Of a stretch of DNA of 32,237 nucleotides, positions 15,889-24,480 are shown piece after piece (within the stretch, counting starts at the first letter, position 1; every line of letters starts with the position of its first letter). The stretch comes from an uncultured Nitratifractor sp. GTDB taxonomy: Bacteria > Campylobacterota > Campylobacteria > Campylobacterales > Sulfurovaceae. Where the stretch lies: the NCBI GenBank assembly GCA_913054475.1, contig CAJXJF010000013.1, positions 1 to 32,237 of the forward strand. The letters run 5' to 3'. The notes beneath the pieces were generated by a model. The model did no database searches and was not told the origin of the DNA. It was given only the letters and a program-made list of their open reading frames with translations. Position numbers and translations under genes: made by a program.

Positions 15889-17097
15889 TTACTCTACGAT
15901 TTTCGTTACAACTCCAGCACCTACGGTACGACCACCTTCACGGATAGCGAAGCGTGTACCCTCCTCGAGAGCGATAGGAGCTATGAGTTCGACATTGAGT
16001 TTTACATTGTCGCCGGGCATTACCATCTCCGTTCCTTCGGGAAGGATTACGGAACCGGTAACATCTGTCGTTCTTACATAGAACTGAGGGCGATAGTTGT
16101 TGAAGAAAGGTGTATGACGACCACCTTCCTCTTTTGTCAATACATAGACCTCTGCCTCGAACTTGGTGTGTGGTGTGATAGAACCAGGTTTACAAAGAAC
16201 CATACCTCTTTGAACTTCATCTTTGCCGATACCGCGCAGAAGTACACCAACATTGTCACCGGCCTCACCGCAATCCATCTCTTTGCGGAACATCTCGACG
16301 CCTGTTACGACAGTCTTTTGAGTATCCTTGAGACCAACGATTTCGATCTCGTCACTTACGCATACCTTACCTCTCTCGATCTTACCTGTAACGACCGTAC
16401 CTCTTCCTTGAATGGAGAAGATATCTTCGATAGGCATGAGGAAGTCTTTATCTGTCTCACGCTCGGGATCGGGGATATACTCATCTACTGCATCCATCAG
16501 AGCGATGATCTTTTCGGACCACTCTCCAAGCTGTCCTTTTTTGGCCTCTTCGAGAGCCTGGAATGCCGAGCCGGCGATGATAGGCGTATCGTCTCCGGGG
16601 AATTCATATTCGCTGAGAAGTTCACGAACTTCCATCTCTACGAGTTCGAGCATCTCTTCTTTATCCTCTTCGTCGAGTTGGTCCTCTTTGTTGAGGAAAA
16701 CGACGATATAGGGAACACCAACCTGGCGGGAAAGGAGAATGTGCTCTCTTGTCTGCGCCATCGGTCCGTCAGTGGCGGCGATAACGAGAATAGCACCATC
16801 CATCTGTGCCGCACCGGTAATCATGTTTTTAACATAGTCGGCGTGACCCGGGCAATCGACATGGGCATAGTGTCGTTTGTCGGTCTCATACTCAACATGG
16901 GAAGTAGCGATGGTTATACCGCGCTCTCTCTCTTCGGGTGCATTGTCGATCTGATCGTAGTCCATAAGTGCAGTATCGTTTTTGGTGGCGAGAACTGCAG
17001 TAATGGCTGCTGTCAGAGTAGTCTTACCATGGTCAACATGACCAATTGTACCAATGTTCACATGCGGTTTGGTACGCTCGAATTTTTCTTTTGCCAT
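15889..17097 (-). CDS. tuf: Elongation factor Tu
   Basis: EF-Tu, 402 residues, delivers aminoacyl-tRNA to the ribosome using GTP. The GTPase motifs are intact: GHVDHGKT (G1), the GITI switch I segment, DCPGHADY (G3), NKED (G4) and the SAF (G5) element near residue 173. Domains 2 and 3 follow, ending in the conserved [17 protein letters not shown]. An AGGAGAG site precedes the ATG. It has its own promoter after the four-tRNA cluster and is followed by rpmG. Confidence 0.98.
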   Translation of the reverse strand: MAKEKFERTKPHVNIGTIGHVDHGKTTLTAAITAVLATKNDTALMDYDQIDNAPEERERGITIATSHVEYETDKRHYAHVDCPGHADYVKNMITGAAQMDGAILVIAATDGPMAQTREHILLSRQVGVPYIVVFLNKEDQLDEEDKEEMLELVEMEVRELLSEYEFPGDDTPIIAGSAFQALEEAKKGQLGEWSEKIIALMDAVDEYIPDPERETDKDFLMPIEDIFSIQGRGTVVTGKIERGKVCVSDEIEIVGLKDTQKTVVTGVEMFRKEMDCGEAGDNVGVLLRGIGKDEVQRGMVLCKPGSITPHTKFEAEVYVLTKEEGGRHTPFFNNYRPQFYVRTTDVTGSVILPEGTEMVMPGDNVKLNVELIAPIALEEGTRFAIREGGRTVGAGVVTKIVE

Positions 17098-17132
17098 TCT
17101 TCTCTCCTAGCATTTGTTTGTTTGCGACCGAT

Positions 17133-17138
17133 ATTATA
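17133..17138 (-). promoter_or_regulatory. tuf promoter -10 box
   Basis: TATAAT on the minus strand, about 35 bases before the tuf start codon and downstream of a hairpin/repeat region after tRNA-Thr(GGU). No good -35 is seen. It would serve tuf and the ribosomal-protein genes behind it. Confidence 0.55.
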
Positions 17139-17167
17139 CCGGCTTTCGCTTAGACCCTACGCCAAGG

Positions 17168-17209
17168 TATGGACAAGACTCCTACGCCAGCGTGAGACTC
17201 CTGTCCATA
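17168..17209 (-). repeat. Inverted and direct repeats between tRNA-Thr and tuf
   Basis: An 8-bp inverted repeat TATGGACA/TGTCCATA (arms 17168-17175 and 17202-17209) encloses two direct copies of AGACTCCT (plus strand, 17176-17183 and 17195-17202). A related AGACCCTACGCCA unit lies just outside at about 17152-17164. The structure could end or process the tRNA transcript before the tuf promoter. Confidence 0.5.
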
Positions 17210-17227
17210 TCTATACCCTTCTTGTCG

Positions 17228-17302
17228 TGGAGCCCGGAAGCGGGATTGAACCGCCGACCTCTTCCTTACCAAGGAAGTGCTCTGCCACTGAGCTATCCGG
17301 GC
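17228..17302 (-). tRNA. trnT: tRNA-Thr (GGU anticodon)
   Basis: Acceptor GCCCGGA/TCCGGGC, anticodon stem CTTCC/GGAAG and loop TTGGTAA with anticodon GGT; 3' CCA is encoded. It is the last tRNA before tuf, like thrT before tufB in E. coli. Confidence 0.96.
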
Positions 17303-17416
17303 ACTCTTTATCTGAAAAATATAAAATATTAGTGTTTGATCACATACGACTTTGATGGTAAGCTATAACTGCGAAGTTTCAATCCGTATAGACAGCTATT
17401 GTACAGCTCCCAGTTA

Positions 17417-17493
17417 TGGAGCGGGAAACGGGACTCGAACCCGCGACCCTCAGCTTGGAAGGCTGATGCTCTAGCCAACTGAGCTATTCCCGC
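17417..17493 (-). tRNA. trnG: tRNA-Gly (UCC anticodon)
   Basis: Acceptor GCGGGAA paired with TTCCCGC, anticodon stem TCAGC/GCTGA and loop CTTCCAA with anticodon TCC. The 3' CCA is encoded. Third member of the four-tRNA cluster. Confidence 0.96.
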
Positions 17494-17510
17494 ATCTCGT
17501 AGTGAGATGG

Positions 17511-17596
<86 letters not shown>

Positions 17597-17626
17597 CCAC
17601 AATACTGGTCAAACACTGATAAATTA

Positions 17627-17703
17627 TGGAGCTGGTGATGGGACTCGAACCCGCGACCTGCTGATTACAAATCAGCTGCTCTAGCCAACTGAGCTACACC
17701 AGC
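17627..17703 (-). tRNA. trnT: tRNA-Thr (UGU anticodon)
   Basis: Acceptor GCTGGTG/CACCAGC, anticodon stem GCTGA/TCAGC and loop TTTGTAA with anticodon TGT; CCA is encoded. First tRNA of the cluster. Confidence 0.96.
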
Positions 17704-17733
17704 GCTTTCATTCCGTTCCCGAAATGGACTCGA

Positions 17734-17739
17734 ATTATA
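17734..17739 (-). promoter_or_regulatory. Promoter -10 box of the tRNA cluster
   Basis: TATAAT on the minus strand, about 31 bases before the first base of tRNA-Thr(UGU), preceded by a long AT-rich tract and no clear -35. The GC-rich segment that follows is typical of the start of a stable-RNA transcript. Confidence 0.55.
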
Positions 17740-17833
17740 ATCGAATTATTCTTAAATGAATATTAAAATAAGAGAAATTTTCATATTTTTTTCAAATTAA
17801 TTGCTCTTGTCGCTTTCGCAATACCAGATGATA

Positions 17834-18910
17834 CTAATATTTCTGCTTACTATATGCTTCTTTGAAGCCGATGTGGATTGCATAAAGCAGCAATAGTAGT
17901 ATCAGAGGAGGCTGGGCGAAATCGGGAGAGAGTACAGCGCTGCTACCGAGCCAGAATAGGGCGTGAAGTACTCCCCAGAGCGATAGTGTAACTCCCAGGG
18001 TGGCGGCCCAGACCAATTCCCTGCGCATAAATCTCTGATATGGCGGTATTTTGAAAAAGAAGATGACAAGCAGTGCTATCGCCGAGAGGGGCATCAGGAC
18101 TTTGTTGTAGAGTATGGATTTTATCTTGTTGGTATCGAGCTTCTGCTTTTGTAGGAGCAAAAGTGCATTCACCGCATCCGGAAGCGTGAGGGAGTGCCCT
18201 TCGTAGATGAGTTTGACCACTTTCGGTTTGTAGCCCTCGAGTATGGACATTTTCTCCTTTTTGGAAGTACGAAAGCCAGAGAGTTTGCCGTTTTCGAATA
18301 TCTTGCTTCTTGTCTCCACATCGGAGGCCACCCACTCATTCTCCCTAAATTCGGCCCTCGGAAAGGATATTATCTTCTTTACCTTTGCATCAGTGACGAC
18401 GAAAATCATCGCATTGTAAAGAATCTTCCGCACCGGGTCGAGCTTCTCGACATATACGAAATCGTCGTTATATTTGAAAAAGAGCCTCTCCATCTGCAAC
18501 TCCTCGCTTTTTTCGTGAAGTATCGCATCGGCACGCTCTTTGCTGTATGAAAAAGGGGTACATTGAAGGGCGAGAAAAAAGAGATATATAGCCACCGAGC
18601 TTATTAGAAACGGTCGAAAGAGTTCACCCCTGCTATATCCGAAAGAGAATAGTGCCACAAGCGTATTTTGGGCGATCATAGCCATCTGCGTCATTATGAG
18701 TGCGAAGACTATGACGAGCGGATATACGAGAGTCAGCATCGATTCCCATCTATAGAAGAGATAGAGAATCTTTCTGTTGACTCCTCCTGTCAGAGAGTTG
18801 ATGTGTTGGAGAAAATCTATCATGACCACTGCAAGTGAAAGGCCAATGAGCAGTATCGTAAAGTTTTTCAGATACTTTCTGGTGATATAGACAAAAGCGA
18901 GTTTCGTCAT
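17834..18910 (-). CDS. lptG: LptF/LptG-family lipopolysaccharide export permease
   Basis: A 358-residue member of the YjgP/YjgQ (LptF/LptG) permease family, which with LptB extracts LPS from the inner membrane for transport to the outer membrane. Three membrane helices are seen in the N-terminal 120 residues (about 16-36, 57-78 and 100-116), then a large periplasmic beta-jellyroll part (about 120-265) and three C-terminal helices (about 270-350), as in the family. Which paralogue (F or G) it is cannot be fixed from sequence alone; G is favoured because the rplY-pth-permease arrangement is shared with Campylobacter. Its ATG overlaps the pth stop in an ATGA, so translation is coupled. Confidence 0.85.
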   Translation of the reverse strand: MTKLAFVYITRKYLKNFTILLIGLSLAVVMIDFLQHINSLTGGVNRKILYLFYRWESMLTLVYPLVIVFALIMTQMAMIAQNTLVALFSFGYSRGELFRPFLISSVAIYLFFLALQCTPFSYSKERADAILHEKSEELQMERLFFKYNDDFVYVEKLDPVRKILYNAMIFVVTDAKVKKIISFPRAEFRENEWVASDVETRSKIFENGKLSGFRTSKKEKMSILEGYKPKVVKLIYEGHSLTLPDAVNALLLLQKQKLDTNKIKSILYNKVLMPLSAIALLVIFFFKIPPYQRFMRRELVWAATLGVTLSLWGVLHALFWLGSSAVLSPDFAQPPLILLLLLYAIHIGFKEAYSKQKY

Positions 18911-19476
18911 TGCAGAGAACCGATATCCTTGAGTGTATAGCGTGATTTGAGAATATCGAGAGATTCATGCGGTATATCGAGGCAGCATCTGCTCACATAC
19001 TCGACCCAGCGCTCCATCATACTCTCCTCCTCTTCCGAAAAGGGGTGCAGGACATAATCTGCAACCTGCGACTTGAAAAGCGGTTTGCCCACACCCATCC
19101 TCACCCTCAGATACTCCCTGCCTATGGCGGCATCTATCGATTTGAGTCCGTTGTGCCCTCCGTTGCCTCCTCCCCGCTTGATTCTGACAGCACCGAAAGG
19201 CAGGTCTATATCATCGTGTATCACCACTATATTTTCTATGGATATCTTGAAAAAATTCATTACGGGCAGAACCGATTTTCCAGATAGATTCATATATGTA
19301 AGAGGTTTGAGGAAAAAGAGCTCTCCATGGCGATATAGCTCGCCATGAAAGATACTCTTGCCGATACTTCTTGCCGAACTCTTCTCTACAAGTCGGTCTA
19401 TGACACGCCACCCTATATTGTGTCGTGTCTTCTCATATGCCGGTGTAGGATTGCCCAATCCGACAAACAGAGTCAT
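18907..19476 (-). CDS. pth: Peptidyl-tRNA hydrolase
   Basis: Pth, 189 residues, frees tRNA from prematurely released peptidyl-tRNA. The start VGLGNPTPAYEKTRHNIGW holds the conserved asparagine and the catalytic histidine. PLTYMNLSGKSV and the HDDIDLPFGAVRIKRGGGNGGHNGLKSI segment are also diagnostic. It begins one base after the rplY stop and overlaps the permease gene, forming a tight rplY-pth-lptG operon. Confidence 0.96.
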   Translation of the reverse strand: MTLFVGLGNPTPAYEKTRHNIGWRVIDRLVEKSSARSIGKSIFHGELYRHGELFFLKPLTYMNLSGKSVLPVMNFFKISIENIVVIHDDIDLPFGAVRIKRGGGNGGHNGLKSIDAAIGREYLRVRMGVGKPLFKSQVADYVLHPFSEEEESMMERWVEYVSRCCLDIPHESLDILKSRYTLKDIGSLQ

Positions 19477-19477
19477 A

Positions 19478-20014
19478 TTATCTTGCTTTGATTACACCAC
19501 ATACGGAGACATCGCCGCGATCCATCAATCTACACCCGGCAGGCGCCTCTATATCGCGCACGAGAATAGAATCGTCACGGTCGAGCTCGCTCACATCGAG
19601 AGTGAAATTGGCGGGAATATCCTCTATCGCACCGCGCACTCTGAGTCTGCGCTTGGTGATTACCAAGACACCCTTGTTTTTGAGACCCTTCGGTACACCT
19701 ACCGTCTTGACGGGAACGAGATAATCCGTAACCTGTCCTGGTACCGCCACTCTGAGGTCAACATGTACGATATCGCCGGTAACAGGATGGAGTTGATACT
19801 CCTGTACCACCACATTCAACTCTTTGTCACCGACTTTTACGGCAAAGGCGAGGCTCTCTTTTCTGCGCACGGTCCTTATGAACTCACCCTGTTTGAAAGC
19901 GGCATGGATATTCTCGACACCCTTCGCATAGAGGTTGGCAATCAGATAACCATCTCGTCTGAGCTTCTTCGCATCGCTCTTTCCGATACTCTCTCTAACT
20001 ATACCTTCGAGCAT
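19478..20014 (-). CDS. rplY: 50S ribosomal protein L25/general stress protein Ctc
   Basis: A 178-residue L25 of the long Ctc type, with the 5S rRNA-binding N-terminal domain (to about residue 95) and the extra C-terminal beta domain containing IPANFTLDVSELDRDDSI. It is a peripheral large-subunit protein. An AAGGA site lies before the ATG, and a GATAAAAT segment further up may be its promoter, shared back to back with luxS. It is the first gene of the rplY-pth-lptG operon. Confidence 0.94.
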   Translation of the reverse strand: MLEGIVRESIGKSDAKKLRRDGYLIANLYAKGVENIHAAFKQGEFIRTVRRKESLAFAVKVGDKELNVVVQEYQLHPVTGDIVHVDLRVAVPGQVTDYLVPVKTVGVPKGLKNKGVLVITKRRLRVRGAIEDIPANFTLDVSELDRDDSILVRDIEAPAGCRLMDRGDVSVCGVIKAR

Positions 20015-20112
20015 ATTTTATCCTTCTTTGTCTTGAAATAGGGCAGGATTTTATCCAAAATTGTTTAAAGTGAGTTTAAGTATGCTAAAGACAAATCGAT
20101 ATCGTTTTTGGT

Positions 20113-20118
20113 TACAAT
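20113..20118 (+). promoter_or_regulatory. luxS promoter -10 box
   Basis: TACAAT, 24 bases before the chosen luxS ATG in the 127-base gap between rplY and luxS. No convincing -35 is visible. Confidence 0.4.
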
Positions 20119-20141
20119 ACATCAAAAAGAGGAGTATTTGT

Positions 20142-20657
20142 ATGCCGATAGTGGATAGTTTTATGGTAGATCACACAAAAATGATCGCTCCAGCCGTGCG
20201 AGTGGCAAAGAACATGACCACCCCCTGCAAAGAGAGCATAACGGTCTTCGATCTCCGCTTCTGTCGTCCCAATGTAGAGATGATGGGAGAGAGGGGTACT
20301 CATACCATGGAACACCTCTTGGCCGGTTTCATGAGGGAGCACCTCGATTGCAATAGCGTAGAGATTATAGATATATCTCCCATGGGTTGCAGAACTGGTT
20401 TCTATATGTCCGTAATAGGTAAGCCCGACGAGAAGAGTGTGGCGGAGGCCTGGAGAGAATCAATGCGCGATATTCTTGCCGTAGAGTCGCAAGAGGATAT
20501 ACCCGAACTCAACATATATCAGTGTGGCAGTTGTAAAATGCACTCTCTCGAGGAGGCCAAGGAGATTGCCTCCTCTGTACTCGAGAGAGGTATAGGGATA
20601 ATGGATAACGAAAAGTTGAGGCTACAGATGAGTAAATTGGAAGATGCAAGATGTTGA
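20142..20657 (+). CDS. luxS: S-ribosylhomocysteine lyase (LuxS)
   Basis: LuxS, 171 residues, cleaves S-ribosylhomocysteine to homocysteine and DPD, the precursor of autoinducer-2, in the activated methyl cycle. The metal ligands H54 and H58 in HTMEH, glutamate 57, the catalytic cysteine in MGCRTGFY (C83) and the third ligand in YQCGSC (C128) are all present. I choose the ATG at 20142, with GAGGAG in front and the family start [11 protein letters not shown]; the frame is open 27 codons further up but without a binding site. Its stop overlaps the start of the next small gene by seven bases. Confidence 0.97.
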   Translation: MPIVDSFMVDHTKMIAPAVRVAKNMTTPCKESITVFDLRFCRPNVEMMGERGTHTMEHLLAGFMREHLDCNSVEIIDISPMGCRTGFYMSVIGKPDEKSVAEAWRESMRDILAVESQEDIPELNIYQCGSCKMHSLEEAKEIASSVLERGIGIMDNEKLRLQMSKLEDARC

Positions 20658-20962
20658 TACTTATACCTGTAGAAAAAGACAACGGTATAAACTCCACGAT
20701 CGTGCCCGAATCAAGTGCCAAAAAGTGGGCACTCGTCGATTTTGAAAGGGGAGAGATGAACTCCCTTACCTTTTACGACAAGAGAGAATCGATAGAGGCG
20801 GATTGGATAGATTTCGTAATACTGGAAAACAGATACGAAAACTATATGGACTTCATGCAAGAGGGCATGATGGTACTTGTAAGAAGAGAGGGGCAAGATA
20901 GTATCGAGCTACTTATTGAAGCCTTCAAGTTCAAAGAGTTGGACGAAGCCGGTATTATGTAA
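20651..20962 (+). CDS. Small conserved protein, possibly NifX/MTH1175-like
   Basis: A 103-residue protein whose start overlaps the luxS stop by seven bases, so it is probably co-translated with it. The pattern ([15 protein letters not shown] at the start, a WALVDFE strand near residue 26 and a late [19 protein letters not shown] helix) resembles the small NifX/NafY/MTH1175-type alpha/beta fold that binds metal clusters in some relatives. The usual HFG motif of that family is absent, replaced by ESSAKKW. The assignment is therefore tentative. No cysteine is present. A role in the methyl cycle or in metal handling cannot be decided from sequence. Confidence 0.6.
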   Translation: MLILIPVEKDNGINSTIVPESSAKKWALVDFERGEMNSLTFYDKRESIEADWIDFVILENRYENYMDFMQEGMMVLVRREGQDSIELLIEAFKFKELDEAGIM

Positions 20963-21200
20963 AAGAGTCCCGGTTCGAGAAGCTTTTCAAAGAGTGTGTC
21001 TCAATAGTATTTCGATCTTCGTTGCCCGTTGAAATATTCATGGCAAAGCGCAAAAAGATTCGTTTTGCCGGGGTGAATATTCCAATCGAGCCAGAAGGGT
21101 TTTGCTAGCTTGGCTCTCGCATATTATCAAGCGAAACGAATGCAAGCACTGGGGAGGTGCTTGATTGCAAAACGGGCTTTTGCCTTGCAGATGAGCTCTC
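20963..21200. other. Structured convergent intergenic region
   Basis: This gap between two convergent genes contains four successive inverted repeats: a long imperfect stem pairing TTGAAATATTCA..GGCAAA (about 21029-21046) with TTTGCC..TGAATATTCC (about 21064-21082), GAGCCA/TGGCTC (about 21088-21117), CAAGCAC/GTGCTTG (about 21143-21163) and GCAAAA/TTTTGC (about 21167-21183). A 48-codon plus frame (20962-21105) is open but has no start with a binding site. It may be a dispersed repeat, a small RNA or a decayed gene. The last hairpin could act as a weak terminator. Confidence 0.5.
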
Positions 21201-22103
21201 TTAGCACTTTCCAGAGAGTATGAAGTCCACAGTATTGGTTACGAAGGCGTTGTGTTTGTTATCCTTCTGATAGATGATATAGAATTTTCTCTTCATGGTG
21301 TAGCCGTGCAGTCTCGCTTCGAAGAGCTGTCCGCTTCGTACCTCGTCCGCTATGGCGTGACATGAGATTATGGAGACGGTGGGTGTATTTTCATCCTTTT
21401 TGCTCCGTTTGATTGTCTGCAATACAGCGGTGGTATTCGTTACTTCCGAAAGAACATTGAATCTGTTGCAGCCGACTCCAAGCTCATCGAAAACTTCCGA
21501 GAGCACCCTTCTGGTTCTACTCCCCTCCTCTCGGCATACCCATTTGAACTCGTAGAGGTCTTCGGGGAAGAGCACTTTGGGTAGAGGAACATTGCTAAAT
21601 ACGACCAGTTCGTCATCTCTCCACTCCCTCGTTACCAAATCGTCATCCACAATATGCGCCTCTATCAGACCGAGGTCGAGCTTGTGCTCTCTCACCATAT
21701 CGACAATACTCTTGCTTACCTCTATCGTAAGTTTGACATCATTGTTTATCACCTCGCTGAGGGTGTTCAGACACTCTCCAGGCAAAACATAGTTTCCTAT
21801 GGTAAAAGAGGTACCGAGCCTGAATGTTATCTTCTTGTTGATTATCTTCAATACATCCGTTTCGGCCTCGTGTATGCATTTGTCGAGTTTGACCGCCACT
21901 TTGTAGAGATCTTCTCCAGAAGCAGTCAGCCTGATGCCATTTTTTTTGCGCTCTATTATCTTCGTATCCAGATAGTTTTCGAGAAATTTTATCTGCTGCG
22001 TAACCGCAGGCTGGGAGATGCCCAGCTTGGCCGAGGCTTTGGAAAAGCTCCTCTCTCTTACAACTGTCAAAAAAGTCTCTATTTTTGTAAAATCTTTCAG
22101 CAT
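21201..22103 (-). CDS. LysR-family transcriptional regulator
   Basis: A 300-residue LysR regulator. The N-terminal winged helix-turn-helix (SFSKASAKLGISQPAVTQQI, residues 19-38) is typical, followed by a linker helix and a periplasmic-binding-like effector domain from about residue 90. The domain sequence suggests the CysB/CysL/CbbR broad branch but gives no ligand. No obvious metabolic target gene is divergent from it: uvrD is a housekeeping gene. An operator-like palindrome sits beside its own -10 box, so self-repression is likely. GGAAGG precedes the ATG. Confidence 0.9.
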   Translation of the reverse strand: MLKDFTKIETFLTVVRERSFSKASAKLGISQPAVTQQIKFLENYLDTKIIERKKNGIRLTASGEDLYKVAVKLDKCIHEAETDVLKIINKKITFRLGTSFTIGNYVLPGECLNTLSEVINNDVKLTIEVSKSIVDMVREHKLDLGLIEAHIVDDDLVTREWRDDELVVFSNVPLPKVLFPEDLYEFKWVCREEGSRTRRVLSEVFDELGVGCNRFNVLSEVTNTTAVLQTIKRSKKDENTPTVSIISCHAIADEVRSGQLFEARLHGYTMKRKFYIIYQKDNKHNAFVTNTVDFILSGKC

Positions 22104-22164
22104 TGTCCGCCTTCCAGTCCATCTATAACAGATGGCGTAACTTTATTTATTAGAATAATAACGA

Positions 22165-22188
22165 ATTATAGAATAAGTACAACTTATT
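22165..22188 (-). promoter_or_regulatory. lysR promoter with LysR-type operator
   Basis: TATAAT (22165-22170, minus strand) adjoins a perfect 7-bp inverted repeat AATAAGT-aca-ACTTATT (22172-22188) that contains the T-N11-A signature of LysR operators. A second, weaker copy (ATAAT/ATTAT, about 22156-22170) overlaps the -10 box. Binding there would block RNA polymerase, consistent with autoregulation. Confidence 0.5.
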
Positions 22189-22341
22189 TATGTCTGAAAG
22201 TCAACAAAAGAGACCGCCCCAAGAAGATATCACACTCTTGACGAGTATCGAAGGAAGCTCTCCATCTCTCTTTGATGCAGGATGGAAGTTATATGCGAGT
22301 TAGTCCAGTGGGGCTTCTTCGAAAGCTTAAAACAGTATAGA

Positions 22342-22347
22342 TATAAT
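22342..22347 (+). promoter_or_regulatory. uvrD promoter -10 box
   Basis: TATAAT in an AT-rich stretch, 64 bases before the chosen uvrD start. No good -35 is visible. Its position argues that translation does not begin at the earlier in-frame ATG at 22282. Confidence 0.5.
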
Positions 22348-22410
22348 ATATTAACGATATGGATGAAAAAAAGTCGATATTTCAAGATTTCGAAAGAGAA
22401 TGGGAGAGAT

Positions 22411-24468
22411 ATGTTAAGCGGATTGAACGAGAGACAGAAAGAGGCGGCGACACATATTGACGGCCCGTTGCTCATACTCGCGGGTGCGGGAAGCGGAAAG
22501 ACGAAGACACTCACTACGCGTCTGACATATCTCATAGGCGAAGTGGGTATAGACCCCCTCAATACATTGACACTGACTTTTACCAACAAGGCGGCGCAGG
22601 AGATGAGGGAGAGGGCGCTTGGGATGCTTGCGACGGGCACTGGTACTTTGCCGCTTCTATGCACCTTCCACAAATTCGGTCTTCTCTTTCTGAAAATGCA
22701 TATAGAGAAGCTTGGCAGAAAGAACAATTTCGTCATTATAGACAGCGACGACAAGAAGAGACTTGTACGCTCTCTGGCCAAAGAGTTGAAAATAGACCTC
22801 AATCTCTCCTTTCTCTCCTCCGAAATATCAAAATACAAAAACACTCTTCTGACACCGCAGGAGGTCATAGCCAAGGCTGAATTGGAGGACTACAGAAAGG
22901 CCGCACTGCTCTTTGAAGCCTATCAGAACAATATAGAGGAGAACAATCTGGTCGATTTCGACGACCTTCTGATGCTCAGCTACAAAATATTGGCCGAAAA
23001 CGAAGAGCTTCGCAAAGAGACCAGCCTTCGCTACAGATATATAATGGTCGACGAGTATCAGGATACCAACGAACTGCAGTTCAAACTCCTCTCTCTGCTT
23101 GCGAGCGAACACGACAACCTCTGTGTGGTTGGAGACGACGATCAGAGTATATATGGCTGGCGGGGTGCGAATATACGAAACATTCTGGAGTTTCACGAAT
23201 GTTTCGAAAATACGAAGATAGTCAAGCTCGAAACCAACTACCGCTCCACACAGGCCATACTCGATGCCGCCAATACACTCATAGAGCACAACAGCAGACG
23301 CATCGGCAAGGTACTTGAAAGTCATAGAGGCGAGGGGAAGGAGGTGGAACTCATGCACTCCATAGACGAGAGTCATGAGGCGGGGAATATAGCTCAGAAG
23401 ATCAAAAGACTTCTCGCCGAAGGGAGCGACCCCAACGAAATCGCGGTACTCTACCGCATAAACGCCCTCTCCCGCTCTCTGGAAGAGGGATTTTCGAAAG
23501 AGGGGATAAGTTTCAAGCTCATAGGGGGCATACGCTTCTACGAGAGAGCCGAAATAAAGGATATCATCAGCTACTTCAGGATCTTCGCCAACCCGAAAGA
23601 CGACTTCTCCTTTCTGCGAATAGTCAACAAGCCCAAACGGGGTATAGGCAAGACATCCATAGGAAAACTGATAGAGGCCGCCCGCGAAAGAGATTCGTCG
23701 ATATTCGAGACCGTCGCTTCCCTCCCTACGAACGAGCTGGAATCCCTTCTCAGCAAAAGGGCGGCCAAGGCACTCGGGAGACTGGTATCCGACATCGAGG
23801 AGCTCGCGCAGGAGGCCAACGAGAACCTCTACAACTTCGTAGAGCTCTTCGAGGAGAGGATAGGCCTGAAGGAGTACTACAATGCCATGGTGGACGGTTT
23901 CGAACGGGTTTTGAACATAGACGAATTCTACGGTTACTTCAGAGACTCCATCATGAAAAATCCCGATTTGACACTCGACGAATTTCTCAACGATATATCT
24001 CTGCAGAGCGAGCAGGACCAGGTGGACGAAAGGTCGGTGAATATCATGAGTATCCATGCCGCCAAGGGGCTGGAGTTCGAACATCTCTTCGTAATCGGTA
24101 TGGAGGAGGAGTTTTTCCCGCTGCTCGGAGACGGTTGCAATATGGAAGAGGAGCGCAGACTCGGTTATGTGGCCATCACCAGAGCCAAAAGCGATCTGAC
24201 CCTCTGTTATGCCGACAGCAGATTCTACAAAGGGCGCAGAAAACAACTCGAAAAGAGCAGATTTCTCGGAGAGGCCGGGCTTGTGAAGAACAGCAGTCTC
24301 AAGGTGACCAGAAGTGCGGACTACAAAAAGGGAGACCTCGTAAAACACAAAATCTTCGGAATAGGCAGAGTACAGGCTGTCACCAAATCGGGCAAGGAGT
24401 ACAAGCTCCTCATAAACTTCGGGGGCAACAAAAAAGAGATACTCAGCTCCTTCGTAAAACCGGCATGA
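22411..24468 (+). CDS. uvrD: DNA helicase of the UvrD/PcrA/Rep family
   Basis: A 685-residue superfamily 1A 3'-5' helicase used in DNA repair and replication restart. The motifs are complete: Walker A AGAGSGKT (24-31), the VDEYQDTN motif II, GDDDQSIYGWRGA motif III, TNYRST motif IV, MSIHAAKGLEF motif V and VAITRAK motif VI. The last 45 residues (KGDLVKHKIFGIGRVQAV onward) form the Tudor-like domain that in PcrA/UvrD binds RNA polymerase, so a role in transcription-coupled repair is plausible. I choose the ATG at 22411 because it has GGGAGAG just upstream and begins directly with the helicase fold (MLSGLNERQKEA). The frame is open 43 codons further, which would start before the -10 box. truB follows after 12 bases. 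Confidence 0.95.
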   Translation: MLSGLNERQKEAATHIDGPLLILAGAGSGKTKTLTTRLTYLIGEVGIDPLNTLTLTFTNKAAQEMRERALGMLATGTGTLPLLCTFHKFGLLFLKMHIEKLGRKNNFVIIDSDDKKRLVRSLAKELKIDLNLSFLSSEISKYKNTLLTPQEVIAKAELEDYRKAALLFEAYQNNIEENNLVDFDDLLMLSYKILAENEELRKETSLRYRYIMVDEYQDTNELQFKLLSLLASEHDNLCVVGDDDQSIYGWRGANIRNILEFHECFENTKIVKLETNYRSTQAILDAANTLIEHNSRRIGKVLESHRGEGKEVELMHSIDESHEAGNIAQKIKRLLAEGSDPNEIAVLYRINALSRSLEEGFSKEGISFKLIGGIRFYERAEIKDIISYFRIFANPKDDFSFLRIVNKPKRGIGKTSIGKLIEAARERDSSIFETVASLPTNELESLLSKRAAKALGRLVSDIEELAQEANENLYNFVELFEERIGLKEYYNAMVDGFERVLNIDEFYGYFRDSIMKNPDLTLDEFLNDISLQSEQDQVDERSVNIMSIHAAKGLEFEHLFVIGMEEEFFPLLGDGCNMEEERRLGYVAITRAKSDLTLCYADSRFYKGRRKQLEKSRFLGEAGLVKNSSLKVTRSADYKKGDLVKHKIFGIGRVQAVTKSGKEYKLLINFGGNKKEILSSFVKPA

Positions 24469-24480
24469 GGATATGTGTAT

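Noticed and set aside
15853-17355. 500-codon open frame antisense to tuf
   Set aside because: It mirrors the tuf coding frame, runs across tRNA-Thr and has no domain.
20061-20141. N-terminal extension of LuxS by 27 codons
   Set aside because: GAGGAG precedes the ATG at 20142 and the protein then has the normal family start and ligand numbering.
20651-20962. Flagellar assembly factor FliW as an identity for the gene after luxS
   Set aside because: Length and sequence do not fit FliW; no recognisable FliW motif.
22282-22410. N-terminal extension of UvrD
   Set aside because: The extension would begin upstream of the TATAAT box and lacks a binding site; the ATG at 22411 has GGGAGAG and starts the helicase domain.
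22828-24348. 506-codon open frame antisense to uvrD
   Set aside because: The long frame is caused by uvrD codon bias; uvrD carries all helicase motifs.
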